DNA of 64,000 bases from Mangifera indica (GCF_011075055.1 NC_058137.1:20631463-20695462), one strand, 5' to 3'. Shown: positions 23,748 through 35,192, counted from the stretch's first letter. Numbers and translations are program-made. The notes: generated by a model not told the origin, from the sequence alone.

Positions 23748-24065
23748 TCACCTACTTGTCATTATTACACTGGAATTGAGACTATTAACAAATGTTGTAG
23801 CAGTAATGGTATTTGAAGCACTTAAACATGCAGGGATGAGAGACTTCATTAAATTTTTCTTGACCGTGATAGTCTGACTTTTAGCAATCTCATCCAGTAT
23901 CACCTCCACATTGTTAGAGAAAATGTGCTTGAATAAAGAAAACGTTGGAAAGTTTTGATATATGCCACTTTTACCAATAACTGCAAGCTTCTTCATCTCA
24001 GGGGACTCCTTGTCCTGTCTCATTGTTAATGTAGGTATCAACGTGCTAAGGGAGTCAGCATCCAT
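23748..24065 (-). pseudogene. Type II Rx_N-like mini-gene, copy A, truncated (105 aa)
   Basis: The ATG at 24063-24065 follows an AG splice acceptor (TTTTGCAG then TGTCCCATCC). The frame starts MDADSLSTLIPTL and contains VEVILDEIAKSQT (residues about 53-65), the counterpart of the EDVID region of NLR coiled-coil (Rx_N) domains. It ends at a TGA directly after VIMTSR. Copy D reads CGA at this place and continues LKKLNTK, so this is a CGA-to-TGA stop shared with copy C. Compared with D, about 85 bases that encode the conserved Trp segment (WVDEGKQLAGD) are missing. No NB-ARC or LRR lies nearby. It could still make a short protein, but it looks decayed. Confidence 0.55.
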
Positions 24066-24570
24066 GGATGGGACACTGCAAAAGCTTATAAAATTTAATT
24101 AAATAATTAATCACTGGATTTTTTTCTAACACTGTAATAATTCAATTCTATCTATCTAAACAGCAAATTCTAAACTCAAGTTTAACTGCAGAGGAAATCT
24201 ATGAGAAGATCGGAAGAGGAAGTTGGCAGGCAAATCCAAAATTATTAATTTAGCTTGCTTATGCTATGTAACCACCAAAAATACGGGTAATTGTCCATAT
24301 GCAAACCCCAGTTATCTTATGAAACTGTAAAGTAGAACCGGATATGTTCATCAAGATTGCAGTGTATCATGAAATTTTCTGCAAAGGGTCCCCTGCTTTT
24401 CCACAAACATTTTTATGATATGACATAAACCATTCATAATTAACATAAATAAAGAGAAGCAGTTGTTCAAAAGTTGATAAGAATTGATGAAAAAGAAGAC
24501 CAAAGTCTTTTACATTTATTCCATCAAAAGCGCATGGAAATGAAAAAGGAAACACAACACTTGATTAACA

Positions 24571-24576
24571 TTTATT
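24571..24576 (-). terminator. Candidate poly(A) signal for the type I gene of copy A
   Basis: The minus strand reads AATAAA here, about 140 bases past the stop codon at 24714-24716. The same signal is kept in copies B and C. Confidence 0.45.
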
Positions 24577-24713
24577 AAAAACATTTAAAAGAAAAAAAAC
24601 TGCAGACATTAGAAAACACAAATTTCCTTGCTCCAGTTGAAGTTGATGTTCCCTCCACCAATTGTCTCTCCTTTCAAGCACTCTGGATCTCCCATAAGAG
24701 ATAGTATTATAAT

Positions 24714-25532
24714 TCAGGAGATCTCAATATCATCCTCTGAATCGAGTATTTTCGGGTTACTGTCAGTTTTGATCCGTCTGGTCCCAGACAAAGGCTCACT
24801 CATAAAGCTTGTGTTGTTGGAGACCTGGCCTTGAATAGTACCCTCTGAATCCTCATCCAATCTTCGCCTCTTTTCTGGTCTGGAACTAGGTTCCCGATCA
24901 TTACAAGCTTGCACTGGAGGAATCTCGACTTGAGCTTCATGTTCTTGTGCTGGAGGAGGTTGTTCTTGCTCCGGAGTTGGAGGTTGTTCATTCGGAGCTC
25001 TTACTTTTTTTTTTAAGAACCTAGTGCAAAACGGACTCCCCTCAATATGCAGACTATCATTGTTGTTCCGAGGGCCAGAATACGCCCATCCCGTGGATCG
25101 CACTAGCAGTCCAATTTCACATCTCCTGTCATTGAGTGTGGCCATTTGGCTGCTTGTGCGGAATATTTTGGTTCTCAGATCGTCATTAACTGTAAGAACA
25201 GCTTTTCTTTTCCTAGATGTGGAAAAAGGAAAGCAGTTTTTCGAAGGTTCTTCGAACGTCTGAGTTCCAGCAATCTCATTCAGTATCTCCTCCACATCAG
25301 CAGCCAACACTTTGACATCGGCCACCAACACATCCCTGTCAGACTGGGGCTTTTTCTCGTTAATATTTTCGTCGATAGCTCTGATAAAAATCCTCAATTT
25401 GCCCTGCCATTGATGCATTGGTAAACCTGGGCAGTTTAGAACAGAAGCTTCGAGGAGATTCAACTTCGGGGACAGCTCGTTCAGTCGCTTCACTAACGTG
25501 CGCAGTGAATCAAGCAGCTTGCGTCGCTCCAT
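24714..25532 (-). CDS. Type I Rx_N-like (NLR coiled-coil) mini-protein, 272 aa, intact
   Basis: The coding region is in one exon with ATG at 25530-25532. A non-coding leader exon likely lies at about 25990-25848 (donor GTATGT at 25847-25842), with the intron acceptor (TTTTGCAG) at 25578-25579. Residues 1-135 resemble the Rx_N domain of plant NLR immune receptors. The DSLRTLVKRLNELSPKLNLL helix is followed by VADVKVLAADVEEILNEIAG (69-89), the counterpart of the EDVID motif, then DDLRTKIFRTSSQMATLNDR and IGLL, like the last Rx_N helix. Instead of NB-ARC there is a Pro/Gln/Glu-rich linker (180-205), a basic patch EKRRRLDED (220-228) that may be a nuclear signal, and an acidic end DSEDDIEIS. It may be a decoy, helper or regulator of NLRs. 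The Rx_N call is moderate, and function is inferred. Confidence 0.6.
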   Translation of the reverse strand: MERRKLLDSLRTLVKRLNELSPKLNLLEASVLNCPGLPMHQWQGKLRIFIRAIDENINEKKPQSDRDVLVADVKVLAADVEEILNEIAGTQTFEEPSKNCFPFSTSRKRKAVLTVNDDLRTKIFRTSSQMATLNDRRCEIGLLVRSTGWAYSGPRNNNDSLHIEGSPFCTRFLKKKVRAPNEQPPTPEQEQPPPAQEHEAQVEIPPVQACNDREPSSRPEKRRRLDEDSEGTIQGQVSNNTSFMSEPLSGTRRIKTDSNPKILDSEDDIEIS

Positions 25533-25848
25533 GAATTTCGACCAGGTTGAGAACTGTCACACAAGAAATTTATGACACTGCAAAAGCTTATAAAATTTAA
25601 TTAAATGATAAATCATAGGTTTTTTAGTGATTCAATTCTATATCTATCTAAACAGAAAATTCTAAACCCAAGTTTAACTACAAAGGAAATCTATGAGAAG
25701 ATGGGAAGAGGAAGTTGGCAGGCAAATCCAAAATTATTAATTTGGCTTAGACTATGCTAATGTACCCAACAAAAAATATTAATAATAACAATATATATAA
25801 ACCTAATTTGCATAGGCATGCAGCAAATAAGAAAATATTTTACATACG

Positions 25849-26644
25849 ACAGACTCTCCACTGATTTCTGAAACGCACCCAACAAAATTTTACTTAAGAT
25901 TCTGATAAATCGAAAAGAAAGTCTGAGAGTAGTGTAAGATTGAACAAGAGAAAAATGTTACATTTTTGTATTAATAACGTAATTCGACTTCAATTAAGAA
26001 TTTAAACCGTGTGGACTTATTCTACATTAAGAAATAACACCCCCTGTATTTCTACGGGCGTAGCTGTGTCTTTCTGAGGGAAGGTCCGGCCATCCTTGAA
26101 TTAGAAAAAATGGATGAAAAATTATTTAGACCTCTCCTCAAAGATAAGTTATTTATATCTACCTTTAATTATAAAAAAATTTGGACAAAAAAATTTATAA
26201 ATATATTACTTGGTTCACCCTCAGATGGGCATGAAATTAGAATTAAAAGAATATACTTGATACAAAATAAAACTCTAAATTTTTTCCAGCATATAACAGC
26301 ACTGTAATGAAAGCAGACAGAAAGGGCTCCAGAAAGGCATGGTTTTAGTCGTCTGGAAAGGATGATAGTGATTGGGAAGATACCGATTAATACAATTGTA
26401 TTGGTACAAAATCCATTATTCATTTAATTCACATTATCTACTCTACTAAAGTGGATTATTAGCTTCTCTAAATGTGAATATAAAGCAACAAATCGATTAG
26501 AAAAGATAAAAGTTTATGCAAACACTTGTAATCTACATACCTCAACGCCAAGAGTCGATCAAGCTTGAGAGACTTCGGGAGAAATTTGGCGAGAGTATTT
26601 ATGATAAAACAGGGAACTTAATATATTTTTATTGTATCAAAAGA
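25849..26644. other. Leader exon/promoter region of type I copy A and flanking spacer
   Basis: The first ~140 bases correspond to the leader exons of copies B and D (shared CTGATAAAT, GAAACGCACC and AGAGTAGTGTAAGA words). The rest is AT-rich, is shared with copy C (59,480-60,280) and has no supported gene. Confidence 0.45.
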
Positions 26645-27497
26645 AGGCCAAAGGACTATTTCCCACCCAAATTTAGGTGTGTTCTTAAAGTCACATCTGC
26701 AAAGTCTGAAAAACTCAAAGTCTCACATATCTGTTTAAAATCTAAGTAAGTAAGGGTTAAGAGAAAAATTATTATTTAACAAAAAAAATTTTAAAAACTA
26801 AAGTTTTATTACCTTTACCCCCCTCAATTTGAAAATCTCATAATTTTCCCTCACCTAAAGTTTGAAAAATTAGTATTTCCCCCTAGGGTTTGCAAATCAT
26901 CATTAGAGACTGCAAACTTCGTCGTCTCCGACTTTGTTGGCTCTCCCTTCTAGATTATCTCTCCCTGCCAATCAAATTCCAAGCATTGACAAAATTGATT
27001 TCTTTCAATAAAGATAAAATCATTTTTGTTAGAGTATTTTCTTCTTAGACAAAGACGATTTCATTTTTTTAGATGAAGACAACTGTCGGAGGTCTTAAAC
27101 GACCATGTCATCTTCATCTGAGACACTCCAACGAATATGATTTCGTTTTCTTCAGAAGAAATTGGTTTCGCCGATGCTTGATATTTAATTGGCAAGAAGA
27201 GATAAGTAGAGAGGGAGAGCCAATGCAATCGAAGACAACATCTCCGATGACTATTTGCGAACCCTAGGGAGAAAATATTGATTTTTCAAACTTTAGTAAA
27301 AAAATTGTGAGATTTCTAAATTGTGAGAGACAAACATAATGAAACTTTAGTTTTTAAAATTTTTCTATTAAATGATAGTTTTACCTCTAACTCTAACTAA
27401 AATTTGAAATAAATAAATGAAACTTTATATTTTTCAAATCCTATTGATGTAACTTTGAGAGTGTACCTAAACTTGAGTGGGAAATAGTCTTTTAGCC
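26645..27497. mobile_element. MULE-type MITE, 853 bp, with empty site in copy C
   Basis: Termini are (A)GGCCAAAGGACTATTTCCC and GGGAAATAGTCTTTTAGCC. The 9-bp repeat ATCAAAAGA lies at 26636-26644 and 27498-27506. At 60286-60300 copy C reads GTATCAAAAGAAAGTTGGG without the element and with one copy of the 9-mer, so this insertion happened after A and C separated, or was lost cleanly from C. The interior is a long imperfect palindrome (CTGCCAATCAAATTCCAAGC against a right-arm partner near 27165-27195). Its short ORFs are not genes. Confidence 0.9.
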
Positions 27498-27506
27498 ATC
27501 AAAAGA

Positions 27507-28280
27507 AAGTTGGGCATCAGGAAACGACTCCATTTTTATTTAATGTTCCTTTTACTGTTTCCATTTGGACTGAGTCAACTGCCGATATAAAAGAGGATGA
27601 ATTCACTTGATTATATGCTATATCTCGCACAGTAGAGGCCATTAGGGCCTGAGCCGGCCCTACAGTAATACGCGGAAACTAACTATAGCGGATAATTCAT
27701 TAATTTTAATAAAAAATAATTTTTATATTATAATTATTAATTAATTAATTATAAAAACAGTAATACACCAGACTAATTCACAGGTTTTGTGTTTAGGTTC
27801 AAGACCCAATTCGATTTATTATAAGAGTGGATCAGACCCTTATGAATTGGGTCATAGATCAATCTAACCCATTTAATACCTCAAGTCATTAAGAAAAAAT
27901 TGAATAAAAAAATATTTAAACCAACCCTTAAATTAGAAAAAATTAAAAATAAATTACTTAAGTCCACGGACAAAAAACTTTGACCGTAAAACTTGTCCAA
28001 TAATTGTCATTAATATTAAATTCATTTTAAACATATTTAATATTTAATATTGTTTTACGCCCTTCTATCTTTTCAATTGACATTACCAATAAAAAAACCT
28101 AATCTAGATATCATCTCTACTGCACTAGGGTGTCGAAAGTTGTCACCTCTCTGGCATTGAAACTTGTTTGCTCTCCGACGCGCAAAATCTAGATAGCGAC
28201 GATTGTTTCGACATCCCCCCCAAGTTCTTATCAATCCATACAAACAAACACAATCAAATTGATATCGATATTATGATATG
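27507..28280. other. AT-rich spacer inside copy A
   Basis: No gene is seen. 27640-27690 contains a GAGCCGGCCCTACAGTAATA segment, conserved in C at about 60430. The stretch 27885-28030 is the part also kept at the right end of copy B. Confidence 0.45.
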
Positions 28281-28815
28281 AATTCGAATTGGGAAGGAGG
28301 AAGAGATACAACATCGTTGATTAAAAATCAGGAGGTTGATCGAAACACACAATTTCAATAAACTAGATGACATCGTTTTGTAGCTATCAGTTTTGTATTG
28401 TCATTTTGCATTTTGTTTGAATTTGCTTTTAATTCAGTTTTAAGCAAATTGTTACTACAGTAGAAAAGATAGCTCACCACGTGGCTGTTAGTTATGAGAA
28501 AGAACCCTTTAAAAGTTGCATGTAACGATTTGGAAATGATGAGAAATATACCGTTTATTATCTTCCTTATTAATTCTCTTTGTTCTCTGTTGGTCCTGTA
28601 TTAATTTTGTATAAGAATTTATTAAGTGGTATCAGATTAGCGATCCAGAGTATGGCTGAAGGTACCTAAACTTAGGAGTTTTGCGGAGAATCAATACAAC
28701 TCATACAAGAAATAGAGCTTTGCCAGCAACGACTATTGAAGGATTCCATTGATGAGATCAAGAGCTTGATCGGTGGATTAAGTATGCAACAGTCTAGAGA
28801 CGATAATGGGCAGGG
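28281..28815 (+). mobile_element. LTR-end and primer-binding-site remnant of a second retroelement
   Basis: TGGTATCAGATTAGCGATCC at 28627 onward fits a tRNA-Met primer-binding site. It follows a region that looks like an LTR (T-rich, CTCTTTGTTCTCTGTTGG near its end). After it comes a start-like ATGGCTGAAGG and a short broken frame reading ELCQQRLLKDSIDEIKSLI, as at the beginning of a gag. No further retroelement domains follow, and the next sequence is the hAT remnant. The same remnant is at 60,770-61,310 in copy C. Confidence 0.5.
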
Positions 28816-29113
28816 TTAGGCCTACCCATTAAAACAAATTTTCTATTTTTTAGTGTTTTATTTAAAAAATTAAATAAAAAATATTTTTTAATTATTAAAA
28901 CCAATTACAGTACCTCGATATTTTATTAATACTTCCTCACTTGTGATGGAGAAATACTATGATTATAAAATAAAAAACATTATAACATATTATAAATAAA
29001 TTTATTTACTTAATGTTTAATTACAAATATAAGTATGATATATGTACCATTATCTACTCATCCTCAACATTAAGATTATTGAATTCTTTAAAGGTATCTT
29101 CTGTGACCTGATT

Positions 29114-30470
29114 CTATAGTTTGAAATTAACTTTCGCCCAATCTTTCATACACATGATTGCATCAATCGTGTTTGGATTTAAATTAAATCATTTATCATC
29201 CAGTATGCATCCACCTACACTAAAAGTGAACTCTGATGCTACAGTCAACACCAAAAGGGTTAGTAGGTCTCGAACTATAATGGCAAGCACAAGAAAACTT
29301 TCTTGATTTGTTTTCCACCATGTCAAAACATCTAATATCTTATCATCGTACCGTTTAACAATTTCTGAATAATGATCAATATTAATATAATTATAAAACT
29401 CATCATAATTTGAACTCTAACCCATAGGCTGCTTACCTTTGTGCAAGAGCTATTATATACATGAATTTATTCTATCTGAACTATTAAAACGTATCTTGGG
29501 TTCTGAACTTTTTGTTATCCTTACGTATTTATTTTCATAAATACTATACATTTCCAATATAAATTCTTTAACATCATATAAACAGTGTTGATAATAATAA
29601 ATTATCATTAACAACATCTAATAAAAGTTTTACTCAACGATATAAAGTAAAGAAATTTCGTTATAATATTTTTAAAATTTTTGTTTCATTTGTTTAGATT
29701 TAATTTGGAAAGTATTATTATATCTAAATCTTTAAAAATATGATTGATTTCTAACAAACTATACAAAATTAAACAAATAGTTAAATAGTACACATTTGAG
29801 CATTGGTTTACAGTTGTTTTCAATGGCTCTAATATTAGATGTGTATATTATATGCTTACATCCATGATAGAGATGATGAAATTCATGCAATAATACGTCT
29901 AATTGTTTATATCTCATCTTTAGTCATATTCAAATCATCTTGAGCTATTAAATTAATAATATAATATACACATCTAATATTAAATGATATTCTATTAAAT
30001 GAAACAAATATATGATTCAACAGTAATTCAATAACTTTGTCATTATTTTTTATAGTATCAAAAATCATTGTAAAAATAAAATTATTAATTTTATATTCAT
30101 AAAAAAATATTTATTGGTGCTTGGTAAATTGTAAGATCACTATACAAATATTCTAAATTACTAATTGTAATTACTTTTTTATACAATTGCTAATTAGAAT
30201 CAATGTAATGGGTAGTTACCTATAGGTATTCTATGTTTTAATTTGTGGTTGTCCATAAGTCTGACGTTATTGAAGTAACACCATTAAAATTACAAAATTT
30301 TCTAATAATTTTTAATTTTATTAATTTATTATTTCTAAGAATGATTGACTTAATAGTAGATCTAGAAATTCTTTTAAATGCAGATTGAATACTATTTTAC
30401 ATCATCTATTTTAATATTTTATTTTTAAAGTAAGAAAAAAGTGACAACATACCTACCCATATAGTCTCGC
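29114..30470 (-). pseudogene. hAT transposase pseudogene (RICESLEEPER-like), copy A
   Basis: On the minus strand 29332-29114 reads DVLTWWKTNQESF, ASEFTFSVGGCILDD, a TGA, then NPNTIDAIMCMKDWAK and a stop. This is the hAT dimerisation domain near the C-terminus (family pattern: WW, then ASE..FS.G, then cKDW). Higher coordinates up to about 30470 hold broken pieces of the catalytic region, including SAFKRISRSTIKS and SITSDLWT followed by THYIDSN. There are many stops and frame breaks, so it is inactive. Copy C (61597-63000) shares the same TGA between DDK and the next exon part. Confidence 0.75.
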
Positions 30471-31350
30471 ATTTTTATTTGATCGTACATGATAAAACGG
30501 ATAGGTTACCCTAATTACCATAGGTGCCCACCCATAAAATGGATATGGGTTATAGTTTTTTAAATCCATATCTGTATAAACTTGTACCCATATAACTTTG
30601 TATGTTGCAGGCCAGTCGAGTAGACCTGCAAATACCCACAAATCCACTAGAAAAAATTTTAAAAAATTGGGATTGTTGGACTGAAAAAAATTAAAAAAAA
30701 AAAAGTGAAATTCTTTCGGTAAAAGTACAAGATTTCCTTATCTTTCAATTGTACTTTTTTAATTTTTAATTTTAAAAAAGAATTACACTCTTATTTCCAA
30801 TCTCAAGTATAATTATTAATATCTTATGATATATAATATGATATGATATATGTATAAAATGATACGTATTATAAAATATATTGATTTAATATGATATAGT
30901 GAATGCATCACTCGATACGATACGACGATATGGATTAATTTACTTTTTTATAGAAAATGATAATGTAGTAGGGGTATAAATGAGAAATTTTAATTTTTTA
31001 AGGATAGTTGTGATATTTTCTAAATGATGACATGTCAATTAGAATTTTTTTATTTTATTAATATTTATTATTTTATTTTTTAAAAAACATATTATAGGAT
31101 ACGATACGATATATGATGCAAAAAACTAGGTTTTTGATACACGATATGATACACAATTTGAATACCATGATCTCAAGACTCTTATTTTTCTTTTCATATT
31201 TTCAAACAACACTTTCCATCTTGTATTTCTCTTTTCTTGCATCTCCAACTCTTAATTGCAATTTGGAACAAAATTAGATATGTATTTTACAATTTTGTTT
31301 ATATATATTTTTCATTTTTCTACAAGTATATCTCTATTGTTAAGAATATT
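30471..31350. repeat. GATA/CGATA-rich non-coding end of copy A
   Basis: The left part (30471-30660) probably still belongs to the hAT element, with words like GTTACCC and TACCCACAAATCC. The segment 30820-31165 is dense in imperfect GATACGATA and ATATGATA units, repeated in copy C at 63,430-63,780. No gene is seen. Confidence 0.5.
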
Positions 31351-33392
31351 AGATGCTTTTAGTGCCATTTGATTTTCAGGTAAGCAATTTTCTGTGTTAA
31401 AACAGGACTAATTTTGTTGTGTAGTTTTGTTTAAGTGGCTTTTAAAAAAACATCTCTTTCTCTTTTGTCTATCATTAGATTGCTCTCAATTTTTTATAGT
31501 ATTTTAGGCACGTTTGATCTCATATTTTGGTCAGTAGAGATTTGTTTGTTATACTTGTAACATGAGATATAGGCTTTCGAGTTTACTATAATATTTATTA
31601 TTTTTCTGTAGTTATATTATTTCTTTGTTTTGTTGCTTTGGAGAGTTGTATACTCATTCGTGGACTGAAAACAATGTACTATGTTTTTGATATAGTAGAT
31701 TGGTTTATTTGAGCAAAACCCTGTGATTTTACTTTTCTCATTAAAGACATTTTCACGTTAAATTATAGTGTTTTTTTACTATATTTATTTTTTATTATTT
31801 AATGTAATAAAATCATACTTTTGCTAATTGTTTGTTGTCATATATTTTAATCAAGTGGGGAAGAGTTTGATTTTGATATTTCTAGTTTACTTATTTTCTT
31901 CCCAACAAATAGTGGCAACAAGAGAAATTCGGTTTTCCTTCTTCTAACATGCATACAAAATGGTTACTTTAACTTTTGATGAAATTTTTAGAATATTTGA
32001 AAGGGAACATAGGCGGGAACTATGGGATTTTGGTATGTTGCATATTTTAGATTAAAAAATTAAAAAAAAAAAAAACACAACTAAAATTGGATTTTTATAG
32101 CCATTGGATCCATCTCTCTTGCATATCTAAACTTTTCACTTCCACACATTGGTTTTACTGATTTTGCAAACAAGCAGTAACTTAGGCTGGTAGAGGTGTT
32201 GACCCTTGTGATTATGGGAATTAAGAGAGACAATTAAGAAAATTTTGTCCTTTGTGGAAAAATTTCACCAAATGCATATTTATTTATTCTGATTATAAAA
32301 CAATATAATCATTTTAAATATGAAATGTAACCTCATTTCATTTTAAGAATAGTGTCAATTTTGCTTGATATTAGTCTCATACTTAAAAGGAGACAAGCCA
32401 AGAAATTGATTTGGAGTCAAAGATTTATTCTGAAAACACAGTTAATGTGTATTAATTTCCGATTAAGAATCCAATCAAACATTAATATATTCTGTATTAT
32501 TAGTTTACTTATTATTTAAGTTGATTAGGTTGTGACTGAACAATTTGGGAATAACAAATCTATTTGCCATCCATACTAGCTACTAGAAAACAGTGCAACT
32601 CAAACAACCCCACACTGGTTACCCCCTCGCATTTTGTATAAAAATTGTCACGACAATCTTACCCAAAAACAAAAAAAAAAAAGGCTTAAAGTACAAGAAT
32701 GACATTTTGGAGATAATTTTCTCACCAAATCCAGAGAACGCAACCCATCTCTCACTATGCATTATTGTCATTAAACCTTGATCTTTTCCAACAGAGGATA
32801 TATAAATGCACTTCATTATGTGCTGTTTTTATTGGGTTCATGTTTAGGTATAAGCAAGTGCAGACAATAGTCCGTACAAATAGAAAAGAAATACAGGTTT
32901 TACATTATTAGACATCACTCGTTGCCCTCCTCCAATTGATCATTGTCTGTCCCCTTCTCAAAGAAGGCATGGCATTTTTTCAATCCTCAAGTGCTTTTAA
33001 TTATTGTAAGAACAAAAATGAGATGACTTTGTAAACTTTAATTAATCTAGACAAGAAAAAAAAAAAAGAGACTTCAACTGTTAATAAAATTGATAAAATA
33101 TTAAAATTTTTAAAATAAAAATTTAAAAACTTTAACTTATATAGTATAATAACAGTGAATCTGGTCACCGATTGAGAGAGAGAGAGACTGAAGAGTCTGG
33201 AAACTGAAGAGAGATAGTGTAGTTTATCAAAATGAGAAATTGTTAAAAAATTACAGATATTTTGCCCAGTTATGTAGTCGGGAGACATAATTCAGTACGT
33301 CCCTATTTTGTTTTCAACTGAACTGAGACACGGCACATTTCAAAAGCTACCAGTCTCACCCACACATATACTAACACTCCCCGGAGAGAAAT
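31351..33392. other. Unique AT-rich spacer between copies A and D
   Basis: I see no supported gene or RNA. A short (GA)n run lies at 33174-33186. Open frames near 32593-32816 and 33001-33288 are short, low-complexity and overlap each other on both strands. Confidence 0.5.
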
Positions 33393-33852
33393 TCAACAGA
33401 GGATAAAATCCAGTGTCAATTCCAGTCCAACGCTTTTCGTATTGAGTTTTTTCAATCGGCTACTTGTCATTATTACTCTAGAATTCAGACTACTAACAAA
33501 TGTTGTGGCTGCAATTGCAATTGAACCACTTAAACATGCAGGGATGAGAGACCTTATTAATCTTTGTTTGACCCTGATAGTCTGACTTTTAGCAATCTCA
33601 TCCAGTATCCCCTCCACATCGCCAGCCAACTGCTTCCCTTCATCCACCCATGTTTTCTCTTCCATGTCCCACTGCCTGTTATTCCATTCATCGATAACTC
33701 CCAAAAAAATATTCAATATTTCTTTCCACTGATATACCTTTACATATATATGCCCTTTTTAACAATAACTGCAAGCTTCTTCATCTCAGGGTCTCCTTTT
33801 CCAGTCTCACCATTAATGTACGTAGCAACGTGCTAAGGGAGTCTCCATCCAT
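33393..33852 (-). pseudogene. Type II Rx_N-like gene, copy D, frameshifted
   Basis: The ATG at 33850-33852 follows TTTTGCAG and begins MDGDSLSTLLRTLMVRLEKE. One base is missing near codon 20 (GAGACCCTGAG against GAGTCCCCTGAG in copy A), giving a TGA three codons later. After the shift, the 33716-33393 frame preserves the most complete type II sequence: ILNIFLGVIDEW, WVDEGKQLAGDVEGILDE (the EDVID-like region), RLIRSLIPACLSGS and SRLKKLNTKSVGLEL. It reads as one Rx_N domain but lacks NB-ARC. The upstream intron is only about 50 bases (donor GTAAGT at 33912-33907, acceptor at 33863), shorter than plant introns usually are. Confidence 0.6.
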
Positions 33853-34180
33853 GGATGGGACACTGCAAAACACACAGAAATCAGAAAATCAGAAAATATT
33901 TTAAATACTTACCAACCTTAACACACAGAAATCAAATCAGGGACTCTTCAGTGATTCCTGAAACGAAGATTCTGATAAATCCAAGCTAAAAGAGAAAAAA
34001 GCAAATTTAAATATTCAGAGTACCTCAACAAAAAACGAAGTTAGAGGGTAGTGTAAGAGTGCCCAAGAGAAAAATTGCGATGAGATTACAATTTTATCAT
34101 CATGAAATAATCTGTAAGTCAATTCTTAATAATGCAGTTTGACTTCAATCATAAGATTAAAACCGTGCCCCCGGCACCTC
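33393..34180. repeat. Duplication copy D (partial, type II gene with leader)
   Basis: This short block matches the type II gene and the leader exon of copies A-C. Its leader contains GCAAATTTAAATATTCAGAG at about 34000-34019, the empty site of the 100-bp MITE found in copy B. Confidence 0.75.
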
Positions 34181-34482
34181 CACTAAGTGGTTTAAGTATA
34201 CCATTTTATAGTTAAGCCTCTATTTTGTCACTTCTATTTTACTCACCAAAAAAAAAAAATTAAAACCGTGTGGAGTGAGGTGATGAATTTGTGTCTTAGT
34301 GGTTTTATTTATCAATAGTTTTTCTCTAACTCTGTCATGTCATTCACCAAACAAAAACTTTTGAGCTTTGAATTCATGACTCTTGTCTTTCTCACTTTAT
34401 CTTCTCCTAATCTCTCTCTCTTTCATTAAGTGTCCATTTGATCCTTTTCCCTCGCCAAGTTCCCATTTTTATGTGATTCCCC

Positions 34483-34788
34483 ATGTCAAACTTCAAACTT
34501 GAGACCTGTAAAATTGAAACACCAGATGAGGTGAAGCTCCACACAAGAGTGTTCAAACCCGGAGAAGAAAATGACTCAAAAGATGACAACTTGGTGGTTG
34601 TTTGGGTCCATCCTTCCTCAATCTTAGGCGGCTGCCAAGGCTCTGAAAGGCATAGCTATTGGACGCCTTGTGAGATTAGATACATCGAAGAGGAAGTAGG
34701 GGAAATAGAGGGATTAATGTTGCACATTAATGTTGAACCGATGGTGGATGAAAATAGTAATCATTCACTGCTTGATAGTTTAAGTTAA
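34483..34788 (+). pseudogene. Alpha/beta-hydrolase family fragment, truncated
   Basis: The ATG at 34483 opens a 101-codon frame. Residues 1-53 resemble the start of plant alpha/beta-hydrolase proteins (KLETCKIETPDEVKLHTRVF, then NLVVVWVHPSSILGGCQG, with the HP..ILGG oxyanion-region motif). Directly after GGCQG, two bases appear to be missing: the nucleotides CTGAAAGGCATAGCTATTGG would read LKGIAIG in the family, but here are read as SERHSYW. The nucleophile elbow, Asp and His of the triad are all absent. The C-terminal half (EEEVGEIEG...) matches nothing I know. It is probably a 5' gene fragment left beside copy D. Confidence 0.65.
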
Positions 34789-34863
34789 TATAATGTATGA
34801 TATAACACACAATTTTGTTACATGATCACTAACATAATCCAGACTTCAAGGCTGAAAATTTTT

Positions 34864-35192
34864 GGCTAAAAGACTTGTTCCCACCAAAGGTATCATAAAA
34901 TCTCAAAATTTTATCTTTTAAATTTTTAAAAATCTAGAGAAAAAAATCTATTTTTCAAACTTTAAAAGAAAATTCGAAGAGAAAAATTTTCATATTTTCA
35001 AATTGATCAAAAGAAAAATATGACAAAAATTTAGTTTTTAAAATTTTTTTTGTTAAATAACAGTTTTACTTCTAATTCTAATTGAGATTTTTTATAAAAA
35101 TTTATTCATAAATAAGTGTTTGAGTTTTTAAAGTTGGAAGACAAGATTTTAGGATTTTATTGTATCTTAGGTGGGAACAAGTCTTTTTGCCA
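34864..35192. mobile_element. MULE-type MITE, 329 bp
   Basis: It begins GGCTAAAAGACTTGTTCCCA and ends TGGGAACAAGTCTTTTTGCC. The flanks AAAATTTTT (34855-34863) and AAAATTTTT (35193-35201) form a 9-bp target duplication. The interior is short and AT-rich, lacking the GC-richer core of the 800-bp members. Confidence 0.75.

Larger units (their letters stand above)
18863..31350. repeat. Segmental duplication, copy A (longest)
   Basis: About 12.5 kb resembles two other blocks in direct orientation, 48405-53971 (B) and 55261-63985 (C), and a small piece at 33393-34180 (D). B matches A from the retroelement remnant to about 28030, with at least three deletions. C matches A from 22205 to 31350. Shared defects (a stop in the hAT remnant, the CGA-to-TGA stop in type II genes) show that those lesions predate the A/C duplication. 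Confidence 0.9.

Noticed and set aside
24628..25424. Plus-strand frames opposite the type I gene
   Set aside because: They are antisense shadows. Conservation, domain match and splice signals are on the minus strand.
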